This document shows positions 1 through 6,983 of a stretch of 39,534 nucleotides of DNA, in pieces. Source of the DNA: Bacteroidota bacterium (GTDB lineage Bacteria > Bacteroidota > Bacteroidia > Bacteroidales > UBA10428); NCBI GenBank assembly GCA_003252385.1, contig QKEH01000175.1, positions 1 through 39,534 of the forward strand. The letters are read 5' to 3'. The notes beneath the pieces are model-generated. The model saw only the letters and a program-made list of their open reading frames with translations, ran no database searches and was not told where the DNA came from. The position numbers and the translations under genes are program-made. Within the stretch, counting starts at the first letter, position 1; each line of letters opens with the position of its first letter.

Positions 1-46
1 TAAATTGCCATCTACTATTGGTCAGATCACTTGGATATCGCCTCAT
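1..46 (-). CDS. IS5-family transposase, N-terminus only (runs off the window)
   Basis: From an ATG at 46-44 the minus strand encodes MRRYPSDLTNSRWQF before leaving the window. The string YPSDLTxxxW is the characteristic opening of IS5/IS427/IS1031-type DDE transposases, typically followed by 'xxIxPLLP'. Only 15 codons are visible, so it cannot be said whether the gene is intact. The likely IS end lies about 97 bases upstream, a normal leader length for these elements. It is transcribed away from the glutamine-synthetase-like cassette that begins at 377. Confidence 0.65.
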   Translation of the reverse strand, partial: MRRYPSDLTNSRWQF

Positions 47-143
47 TTTTTAGAAGTATTGGTTATATCTCTAAGAAACAAGACTTTTCAATGTGGTGGG
101 CCAATAGTTTTTAACAGCTTAAACTCGAATTTTAGACAGTCTC
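1..143 (-). mobile_element. Left-edge fragment of an IS5-family insertion sequence
   Basis: The start of a transposase gene is read on the minus strand at the window edge (see the CDS at 1-46). About 80 bases upstream of its start codon the minus strand reads GAGACTGTCTAAAATT (plus positions 128-143), which looks like the terminal inverted repeat of IS5-group elements. A TTA follows immediately at 144-146 and could be a TNA-type 3-bp target duplication, as made by IS1031-like members. Only this end is in the window, so the inverted-repeat match and the target duplication cannot be verified. The family call comes from the transposase N-terminus; the exact boundary is inference. Confidence 0.6.
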
Positions 144-376
144 TTATTGGTATGTGGTTTAACTTCATGGTATTAGTAGTTGCGATTTCAGTTGTTGTGG
201 CAAACTATGGTTTTTCCATCTGTTTTAAGTACTTCTGCAGGAGTACCCTCAATACCCGGACTTGCACCATGATAATCCGGAGGCTCGGCTTTTCTCGATA
301 AAAAGTAGCTTGTTCAGCTATTAAAGCTTAACTTTCGGGAAGAAAAGGGTAGTATTTCAATAAGTAGTAGCAAAGT
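144..376. other. Gene-free flank between the IS end and the GS-like gene
   Basis: No convincing gene is seen. A plus-strand open frame crosses it (about 5-301), but it runs through the IS end and has no family resemblance. On the minus strand a frame open from 313 ends at a TGA at 190-188; its tail reads YHGASPGIEGTPAEVL, vaguely like the 'RPHxxLxGxTPAE' tail of integrase-core transposases. It could be debris of another mobile element, but the match is too weak to call. No clear promoter was seen in front of 377. Confidence 0.3.
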
Positions 377-1722
377 ATGACGATTAAAGAGCTTGTATCA
401 GAACTTGAACTCATACCACATAATAAGGTAAAAATTGCCATTGCGGATATCGACGGGGTATTACGGGGTAAAATTCTTCACAAAACCAAATTTATTGAAG
501 TCTTGACGGGTTCATTGGGTTTTTGCGATGTAATTTTTGGGTGGGACCTGGCCGATGCCTGTTATACCAATACCCATTTCACCGGTTGGCACACCGGCTA
601 CCCCGATACCGAAATTGTGCTTGATCCGCAAACATCCCGAAAAATTCCCTGGGAAGATGGGATGCCTTTCTTTGGCAACTGGCAACACCTGCCGATGGCA
701 TTTGTCCGCGCAGTTTGCTCAGAAATATCGCCAAACAAGCGGAGGAGCAGGGTTACTTCCCGGCCTTTGCGCAGGAATACGAGTGGTTCAACTTCAGGGA
801 GACCTCATCATCGATCGAAAGCAGGCAGAGCCAAAATTTGCAAACCTTAACCCCGGGTATGTTTGGCTACTCGTTGTTGCGTTTGGCCGAAAATTCTCCT
901 TTCTTCTACAGCCTTTTCGATAATATGGAGCAATTTGGTGTGCCACTGGAAGGTATGCATACCGAAACGGGGCCGGGAGTATTTGAGGCCGCTATTCAAT
1001 ACGATGCGGTTCTTTTGGCTGCCGACCGGGCCTGTTTGTTCAAGGCTGCGGTGAAAGAGCTGGCCAATAAGCAGGGCATTACCGCCAGTTTTATGGCCAA
1101 GTGGAATTCGCAGTTGCCGGGTTGTGGCGGACATATTCATCAAAGCCTGTGGGATAAAGGACAACGGGTGAATTTATTCTACGATCGTAATGCGGAAAAC
1201 AACATGTCCTCACTGTTTCGGAGTTATCTGGCCGGTCAGTTGCATTGTTTACCGTACCTGATGCCGATGTATGCGCCTGTGGTGAATAGCTACAAGCGGC
1301 TGGTACGGGGAGCTTGGGCACCTACCCATGCGACCTGGGGGCTCGATAACCGTACTGCAGCCTTTCGGGTGATCCATAAAAACGCGAAAGCATGCCGGGT
1401 GGAAAACCGGATTCCCGGAGCTGATGTTAATCCTTACCTGGCTATGGCAGCTTCGCTGGCATCCGGATTGTATGGCATCCGGCACGGACTCTCTCTCAGC
1501 GATTCGCCTCTAAACGGCAGCGCCTACGAACATGGGAGCGACAAGGCCTTGCCCCCTGACTTGGGACAAGCCATTCGGGCGATGAAGGAATCAGGAATCG
1601 CCGTGGAGTTATTCGGCGAAAGCTTTGTGAATCATTTTATCGCTACCCGCGAATGGGAGTGGAACCAGTTTCAGTCCCGGGTAACCGACTGGGAAATCAA
1701 ACGCTATTTCGAAATTATATAG
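377..1722 (+). pseudogene. Glutamine synthetase family ligase (GSI-like) with a one-base frameshift
   Basis: Two overlapping frames together give a near-complete GSI-type protein of about 448 residues. The first frame (377 to about 700) has an N-terminal beta-grasp start with IADIDGVLRGK and DVIFGWDLAD, then TGWHTGYPD. The second frame (about 700-1722) continues with ICPRSLL, EGMHTETGPGVFEA, GCGGHIHQSL, VNSYKRLVRGAW and ENRIPGADVNPYLA, which are the glutamate/ATP/metal-site signatures. The first frame would become PMAICPRSLL if one base were restored near 699-702; as it stands it ends at a stop at 850. The N-terminal motifs are typical of gamma-glutamyl-polyamine or amine synthetase-like members rather than the main nitrogen-assimilating enzyme, which is encoded separately at 26149. 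It heads a cassette with a kinase-like and a HAD gene. A sequencing error is an alternative to true inactivation. Confidence 0.8.
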
Positions 1723-1760
1723 AACCTTGCAAGGGGTTCAAACCAATAACCACATCTTCA

Positions 1761-2816
1761 ATGCATGAGTATCCTATGGGCAAGATCCATTTTGAAAGTA
1801 TAATTACCAATGCCTGGAACGCTTTTGATGATACAAAAACCATACAGGCTATCGAAGATGCCAGTCCCCGGGTATCTACCAATTCGGTTTTTAAGCTGAC
1901 CTTTGTCGACCGTGCCCCCGTGTATGCTAAGCTGTCGTACTACGGCAAGTACGAGCATTTTCGCGAAGATCATGTGATCATCAATAATTTGGCCAATAAC
2001 CTCGAGACGCCCTACGAAACCTTTCTGGCACGCAGCCTGACTAAGAACAACGACGTATTTATTTACCAATACGATCGGGAAGGGGTGAATGCCTGGGTAG
2101 TTTTTTATAACCCGATTAAAGTCAAGAACCGAATGCCTCGCAAGCTTCAACGGAGCCAAATTGAGAAAATGGGGGTCGAGATGGCGCTTTTTCATCAAGC
2201 ATGCGACAATATCAGGGGGTCGTTGCCCAAGAGTTCCAAAACACTTCAGGTGGATATTAACTCATTAATAGTCGATACACATTGCCGGAAGGATGGCCTG
2301 ATAACCATCCACAAGAACTACATTCGGGAGCATTGCGACCGGTTTATGGAAGGCGCTGAACTGGTGGATTATAACTCCTTCCGGAAGATTCCTGTATTTG
2401 TCGATTGGAATATCGGAAACTTTTCGGTGGGCAGCGGGGGCAATTTTTATTCGCGGTGGGATTACGACTGGTTTCGTGTAGCCGACCGGGTACTGGATAT
2501 GTATTTTATGAGCCGGGTGGTGTCCGAAGCTGGTGACCGGACTGTATTCAGCTATTGGCTCGATACCCTCATGGAGGAACGTTTCCTGGTTTTTCTGCAG
2601 GCTTACCATAAGGTATTTCCGCTTAGCCGCAACGAAGTGCTGTTTATTAAGGATGCGTACCGCTTTTTCATCCTCAACTATGTGATTAAGGATGGTTCTT
2701 ATTTCTTTAGTGCCTCCTATGCGGAAAAACTTCAACAAGAAGCCTTGCGCGATTACCTGCCATCCATCGACGACCGCTTTGATGCCGATGTCCTTCTCAG
2801 GGCTTTGAATTTGTGA
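1761..2816 (+). CDS. APH/choline-kinase-like phosphotransferase family protein
   Basis: The protein has 351 residues. The fold assignment rests on its C-terminal half, where FVDWNIGNFSV resembles the catalytic-loop 'HxDxxxxN' of aminoglycoside phosphotransferase/choline kinase-like enzymes. About 15 residues later RWDYDWFRVADRVLDMYF resembles the metal-binding 'DWE.A..G.p..Dla' segment. The catalytic-loop His is replaced by Val, and the first loop Asp aligns with VDWN, so activity is not certain. The substrate is unknown. It starts 38 bases after the GS-like gene and is followed 24 bases later by a HAD phosphatase, which suggests one transcript and a shared small-molecule pathway. An alternative ATG lies at 1776. 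There is no signal peptide, so it should be cytoplasmic. Confidence 0.55.
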   Translation: MHEYPMGKIHFESIITNAWNAFDDTKTIQAIEDASPRVSTNSVFKLTFVDRAPVYAKLSYYGKYEHFREDHVIINNLANNLETPYETFLARSLTKNNDVFIYQYDREGVNAWVVFYNPIKVKNRMPRKLQRSQIEKMGVEMALFHQACDNIRGSLPKSSKTLQVDINSLIVDTHCRKDGLITIHKNYIREHCDRFMEGAELVDYNSFRKIPVFVDWNIGNFSVGSGGNFYSRWDYDWFRVADRVLDMYFMSRVVSEAGDRTVFSYWLDTLMEERFLVFLQAYHKVFPLSRNEVLFIKDAYRFFILNYVIKDGSYFFSASYAEKLQQEALRDYLPSIDDRFDADVLLRALNL

Positions 2817-2840
2817 TTGCAACCTAATACGCTGAATACG

Positions 2841-3689
2841 ATGAAAAAAAAGGATTTTAGAAATGTGGTTACCCGCTATAAGGCGGTTTTTTTTGATGCC
2901 TACGGGGTGCTTAAAAACCACAAGGGGGTGATTCCCGGCATCGAAGATACCTTCGATTTTTTAATACAGAATAGCATTGAGTACTACATTCTGACCAACG
3001 ATGCTTCGCGAAGCCCCGATCAATTGGCTGAAGTTTACCATCGGCACGGCATACGCACCATTACATCGGATCGCATTATTTCTTCAGGTATGCTGGCCCG
3101 TGAGTATTTGCAATACAAAATAAAGAAAGGAACAGTAGTGTATTTAGGTACCGAGGCTTCGGCCCACTATATTGAGGCTTCCGGATTGAATATTGTAGCG
3201 GTGAAGGACGTAGACATCAACGACCTGGAACACGTGGTGGCCATGGTTTTTTTGGATGATGAAGGTTTTGTCTGGAGTGAGGATATCAATAAGCTGATTA
3301 ACATACTTCGAATGAAAAACATGTCGGTGATTGTGGCCAATACCGATATTTCGTACCCGGTGAATAAACATGAAATTTCCATTGCTATTGGAGGCCTGGC
3401 CGATATGGTCGAGGAAATAATCGGGAAAGTGTTTATCCGCTTTGGTAAACCCGATGCCCAAATGTTTATGTTTGCCTACGAGAAGGTACTCGAGAAGGGT
3501 TTTATCCGAAAGGACGAAATTTTAATGGTAGGCGATACCCTGAAAACCGATATCATTGGAGGGAACAAATTTGGTTTGGATACTGCGCTGGTGCTTTCCG
3601 GGAACACCATTCCCGAGCAGGCGGCTGTTAAAATTGCTTCCTCCGGTATTATTCCTACCTACATTTGCGATTCGGTGTTGGTTAACTGA
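2841..3689 (+). CDS. HAD superfamily class IIA hydrolase (NagD-like phosphatase)
   Basis: The protein has 282 residues and all four HAD motifs. Motif I is FFDAYGVLKN with the nucleophile Asp, motif II is TNDASRSP, motif III is the Lys in RFGKPDAQMF, and motif IV is MVGDTLKTDIIGG. The large insert between motifs II and III is the class IIA cap, as in NagD and 4-nitrophenyl-phosphatase-like enzymes. The residue two after the nucleophile is Tyr rather than Asp; class IIA 'DxWGV' members also deviate here. It is cytoplasmic and probably dephosphorylates a small phosphorylated metabolite. An upstream TTG at 2817 would add eight residues; ATG 2841 is preferred. It closes the cassette with the GS-like and APH-like genes. 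Confidence 0.8.
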   Translation: MKKKDFRNVVTRYKAVFFDAYGVLKNHKGVIPGIEDTFDFLIQNSIEYYILTNDASRSPDQLAEVYHRHGIRTITSDRIISSGMLAREYLQYKIKKGTVVYLGTEASAHYIEASGLNIVAVKDVDINDLEHVVAMVFLDDEGFVWSEDINKLINILRMKNMSVIVANTDISYPVNKHEISIAIGGLADMVEEIIGKVFIRFGKPDAQMFMFAYEKVLEKGFIRKDEILMVGDTLKTDIIGGNKFGLDTALVLSGNTIPEQAAVKIASSGIIPTYICDSVLVN

Positions 3690-3810
3690 TACCCCGGAAT
3701 GCAACATCGTCCGGCATATAGCCTTTGAATTCAATAGGATACAGACGATGGGTACTGTCGCGAACAGAGAATGTTGAAACCTGAGTACCGGAAAATGTAA
3801 CAATTGTAAA

Positions 3811-4380
3811 ATGAAAGATGAACTGCTGAATTTTTTAAAACAACAAATTCCGATATCTGAGGAATTGGAGCAAATAATCGCCGAAAATACGCTTTTTAAA
3901 CAGTTCAAAAAGGGAACTGTGTTACTCCGGGAAGGCGAGGTTTCCAAGGAGTGTTACTTTGTATTAAAGGGGTGCATCAAAAGGTATTATATGTTGGATG
4001 GCGATGAGAAAATCACCGGATTCTTTACCGAAGGACAGGTAATCACACCGGCAAGTTACACCGATCGGCTTCCGTCAAAATTTTATCTTTCCTGTATTGA
4101 AGCTACCATTGCTTCGGTAACCGATCCCGAAACGGAAGCCCTATTGTACCAGAAATACCCATCGCTGGTGTCCCTGTCGCGCGAACTGGGAGAAAAACTA
4201 ATGGTTAGTATCAGCAATGAATTTGACGATTGGGTGCGTTTTAACCCGGAAGAAAGATACTTGTTGTTGTTGAAAAACCGACCAGAATTATTGCAGCGGA
4301 TACCCCAGTATCAACTGGCCAATTATATCGGAATCCAGCCGCAATCTTTAAGCCGTATCCGCAAAAGGCTCTATAAGTAA
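3811..4380 (+). CDS. Crp/Fnr-family transcriptional regulator
   Basis: The 189-residue protein has an N-terminal cyclic-nucleotide-binding jelly roll, with FKKGTVLLREGEVSKECYFV, then the 'LKGCIKRYY' strand and FFTEGQVITP. The C-terminus carries a short winged-helix segment (LANYIGIQPQSLSRIRKRL) that should contact DNA. The canonical cAMP-contact 'GE...RSA' phosphate-binding cassette is not evident, as in many Bacteroidota members of this family that bind no known ligand. It lies 121 bases after the HAD gene and converges, 34 bases apart, on an exported barrel-like protein on the other strand. Its targets are unknown. Confidence 0.88.
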   Translation: MKDELLNFLKQQIPISEELEQIIAENTLFKQFKKGTVLLREGEVSKECYFVLKGCIKRYYMLDGDEKITGFFTEGQVITPASYTDRLPSKFYLSCIEATIASVTDPETEALLYQKYPSLVSLSRELGEKLMVSISNEFDDWVRFNPEERYLLLLKNRPELLQRIPQYQLANYIGIQPQSLSRIRKRLYK

Positions 4381-4414
4381 TCCGGTGGGCTTGGTTCAGA
4401 TGTGATTCTGCCGT

Positions 4415-5020
4415 TTAAAAATTGAATCCGATGTATAGGTTGGGCTCAAAAAGGAAATACTTGTTCCATTGGCTTTCTTTCTCCTTAAATCCTGGTGGGA
4501 TATGGGTGTCGATGGGCCAATATTGGCAATGCACCTGAGGCTCTATGAACATCCTGTTTTTGAAGAAAGATACATGATATCCCAGATGATAGGACGTGTA
4601 GAGTTTGAAGCCGTTGCCGATTTTGGCATTATTTTCATCCAGATAGGTTTTTAGTTGTGGTAAAATTTCGATGGTTGCGAATAAACCCTTCCATAGCATG
4701 TGCTGATAGGTAAGGCCCAAGCCGGTTTCTTTAAGCCGTCCCGGGTAAAATTCGCTTTCTTTCATCAGGTGCGGATCCCACAAAGGAATACCCATGGGTT
4801 CAAATAGTTTCCAGGTCGTAAATTTTAAACCCACCCGATCGTTTGGTGTCGCGTTGTATTTCAGGTGAAACTCGTAATGATGGGTGTTGGTTTTTTCTTC
4901 CCCAAAATTGTCAAAGGTAAGCCAGGGGGTACAAAAGGAAAATTTGTAGTCGTTGTCCTGGCCAAACATCTGGGCGGATAATACAGCCCATAGGATGGCT
5001 GCCCACAATGCTGTTTTCAT
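4415..5020 (-). CDS. Exported protein of unknown function, probable outer-membrane beta-barrel
   Basis: The 201-residue product begins with a type I signal peptide (MKTALWAAILWAVLSAQMFG, then Q). The rest alternates polar and aromatic residues in short strands (YEFHLKYN, VGLKFTTWK, GLGLTYQHMLW, LYTSYHLGYH) and ends in NLYIGFNF. A terminal aromatic strand like this is typical of small outer-membrane barrels. No named family is recognised. The gene is convergent with the Crp-type regulator. In the minus direction, positions near 5060 carry a TATTTTTA stretch that only approximates a Bacteroidota -7 element. Confidence 0.6.
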   Translation of the reverse strand: MKTALWAAILWAVLSAQMFGQDNDYKFSFCTPWLTFDNFGEEKTNTHHYEFHLKYNATPNDRVGLKFTTWKLFEPMGIPLWDPHLMKESEFYPGRLKETGLGLTYQHMLWKGLFATIEILPQLKTYLDENNAKIGNGFKLYTSYHLGYHVSFFKNRMFIEPQVHCQYWPIDTHIPPGFKEKESQWNKYFLFEPNLYIGFNF

Positions 5021-5387
5021 CGGTTCTTATTTTTATGGTTTCGGTGTAAAAATACAATGGGCGAGAGGGCAAAATCGTTCACCTGGGTTAACAAATGATT
5101 GGTAGGAATGTGAGGCAAAGGCGCAAGCAAAAGGCAATACGGCAAAGGATGCAATCTTGCGCTGTAGGGGGTGCCCAGTGTTCCAATACCAAAGCTTAAA
5201 GGAAAGATATCAAAGTAGGAGAGGAGTTTGCAGTTTCCTGTTCTTCCATCTCACAAAACGTATAGTTCAGATACTTAGAAGGCAAAAGTAAAATGGCAAT
5301 CGGTTGAGAGTGGCAACTCTCTGTCACTGTACCGGGTACTGTGTACTGAGCACATAAGTATGAAAGTTAAAGAAGATCTGCCTGTGG
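5021..5387. other. Intergenic stretch with small inverted repeats
   Basis: No coding frame is convincing in this stretch. It contains a perfect 6-bp hairpin with a 4-base loop at 5306-5321 (GAGAGT, GGCA, ACTCTC). A 7-bp inverted pair GCGCAAG (5121-5127) and CTTGCGC (5156-5162) lies further upstream. The segment around 5330-5355 has overlapping GTAC-rich words (GTACCGGGTAC and GTGTACT). The upstream control region of the divergent gene at 4415-5020 must lie at its left side. Nothing else can be assigned. Confidence 0.35.
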
Positions 5388-5418
5388 TTGTGTAAAAGAA
5401 CCTGCCTGTTTATCTTTG
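5388..5418 (+). promoter_or_regulatory. Bacteroidota sigma-ABfr-type promoter for the 5442 gene
   Basis: TTG at 5388-5390 is separated by 20 bases from TATCTTTG at 5411-5418, matching the -33 TTTG / -7 TAnnTTTG pattern of Bacteroidota. Transcription would start around 5424-5427, just upstream of the ATG at 5442. This argues against the earlier in-frame GTG at 5388 as the start. Confidence 0.6.
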
Positions 5419-5441
5419 CCCTTAACCAATTCTCTTGCAGC

Positions 5442-6155
5442 ATGCAGCAAACGCTGATCGCTTATTACGGACAGAAGCCTCAGGCACTGCTCCAATTGGT
5501 GGAGAACTGTCGCCACATGTTGCTAGGCAGTGCTGTTGGCTCCTTTTTTCGTCCGTACACCGACGGGCAAATGCATGCCACTCTTATTGGGCTGGAGAGT
5601 GTTGTAATTCGCGAAGTACGATACAACTACAACTTGTGCATGCAATACCATCAATCACGGGCTTTGGAGTATTCTGCCATGGAATCCGTATTGCGCCAAT
5701 TTTTCCCGATCCAGATTCGCCTGGGCGGCTATGCTCCTTCCTATGCCGAATTTACCAGCCGGGGCCAACTTCCGTACGAACGATCTTTTCGTATAGATGT
5801 TCCCAATCGTCGCGTACTTCTGATGGGATGGCCTTTAGACGGAATTACTCCTTCCAATGCGCTTCGGGAATTTCGACGGGCCATGGAGCAGCAATGCCAG
5901 GTAGCCCACAAATATCCTAACGACAACGACTGGTACATGGTATTGGGAGAACTGGATGCCGGAATAGAAGGTATTCCGGCACAGGAACTGCAGGAAACAG
6001 AAACTGCCCTGCGCAACATTCTTTATCAAAATCCGGTCGAATTGACCATTGACCTCGGCGATATCCGGATTGCAACCTACGCCGATCTTCGCCTGCCGGA
6101 GGGGAGCACCTCATCGGAACCGATACTAAATTACCTGCACAATCTACAAAAGTAA
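5442..6155 (+). CDS. Conserved-looking cytoplasmic protein of unknown function
   Basis: The 237-residue protein is not recognised. It has no signal peptide or membrane segment. It contains VGSFFRPYTDGQMHATLIGL near residue 35, the phrase IRLGGYAPSYAEFTSRG in the middle, and VLLMGWPLDG about residue 130. The N-terminal 'HATLIGLE' and later paired hydrophobic strands recall, very loosely, a 2H-phosphoesterase/ligT-like layout, but a second matching HxT/S motif is not evident, so no function is proposed. The ATG at 5442 is chosen because a strong promoter lies directly upstream. It ends 12 bases from the convergent YjjG-like gene. Confidence 0.6.
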   Translation: MQQTLIAYYGQKPQALLQLVENCRHMLLGSAVGSFFRPYTDGQMHATLIGLESVVIREVRYNYNLCMQYHQSRALEYSAMESVLRQFFPIQIRLGGYAPSYAEFTSRGQLPYERSFRIDVPNRRVLLMGWPLDGITPSNALREFRRAMEQQCQVAHKYPNDNDWYMVLGELDAGIEGIPAQELQETETALRNILYQNPVELTIDLGDIRIATYADLRLPEGSTSSEPILNYLHNLQK

Positions 6156-6167
6156 GACTCCTGTGGC

Positions 6168-6860
6168 TTATAATATTGACGTAATCTCCGAAAGGTGGCG
6201 CACCTCGTAGGTAGGTTTTAACTGGTGGCTTTTTCCTTCGGGGTTGTAATAAATCTGATCGATTCCTGCGGCCTGGGCGCCTTTAATATCCTTCACGTCA
6301 TCGTCGCCGATCATAATCGACTCGGCTTTTCGGGCATTGATGGAACTCACCGAATAGTTATAGATCTCCTTGGATGGCTTGGCCGCACCTATCTGGTCGG
6401 AAGTGAAAACCTTGTAAATGTATCGCGAAATTCCGGAGCTGATGATCTTAGTTAGCTGAACGTCGTGGAATCCATTGGATATAATGCAAATGCGGTATTT
6501 TCTTGAAAGGTATTCCAATAATTCTACGGCTCCCGGCATCAAGGCTTTCTTGGAGGGATTTTCGTTCAGAAAAAAACGGCTGATCTGAGCAATTAGTGCC
6601 GGGTCGCTAATGTTATAATGGGAAAAAAGTTGCTGGAAACGAACGTGCCGCAACTCGGTTTTCTTTATAGCTCCGGCACGGTAGTCTTCCCATAAGCGGT
6701 CGTTATAGTAGTTGTAACGTTCCACAAATTCCTCCTTGTTGCCAATAAGTTGGTTTAAATTAAAATGGGCAATAATCTCCAGCAAGGTTTCCGTGGCATT
6801 CTGTTCGAAGTTCCAAAGGGTACGATCCAAATCAAAAAATACGTTCCGGTAAATATCCAT
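6168..6860 (-). CDS. YjjG-family noncanonical pyrimidine nucleotidase (HAD)
   Basis: The 230-residue HAD phosphatase has motif I FFDLDRTLWNF, motif II IISNGF, motif III with Lys in GAAKPSKEIYNY, and motif IV MIGDDDVKDIKGA. The four-helix cap between motifs I and II has the length of the YjjG group. The 'DLDRTLWxFxxN' opening is characteristic of YjjG, which dephosphorylates pyrimidine nucleoside 5'-monophosphates and noncanonical nucleotides. It is cytoplasmic and stands alone on the minus strand with its own promoter-like element upstream. The substrate assignment is from the family, not visible in the sequence. Confidence 0.85.
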   Translation of the reverse strand: MDIYRNVFFDLDRTLWNFEQNATETLLEIIAHFNLNQLIGNKEEFVERYNYYNDRLWEDYRAGAIKKTELRHVRFQQLFSHYNISDPALIAQISRFFLNENPSKKALMPGAVELLEYLSRKYRICIISNGFHDVQLTKIISSGISRYIYKVFTSDQIGAAKPSKEIYNYSVSSINARKAESIMIGDDDVKDIKGAQAAGIDQIYYNPEGKSHQLKPTYEVRHLSEITSIL

Positions 6861-6885
6861 GAATAAGTTCCGTTAAAATCGAGCA

Positions 6886-6893
6886 CAAAAGTA
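6886..6893 (-). promoter_or_regulatory. Putative -7 element (TACTTTTG) of the YjjG-like gene
   Basis: On the minus strand TACTTTTG fits TAnnTTTG exactly and lies 26 bases before the start codon at 6860. No convincing TTG is present at the expected upstream distance, so the call relies on one box. Confidence 0.4.
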
Positions 6894-6983
6894 TAATAGT
6901 TTGTGACGGTATACGAATATGTACTTAAAAAATGCATCTTCATTTCCCTTCCGGATTCCGAAGGAAAGCAACCCGCAACGATC

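Noticed and set aside
5-301. Plus-strand open frame of 98 codons at the left edge
   Set aside because: It runs across the end of the IS element, has no family resemblance and no promoter. The minus strand explains the first 46 bases better.
537-923. Third overlapping frame in the GS-like gene
   Set aside because: It contains none of the GS motifs; the two frames at 377 and 715 account for the protein.
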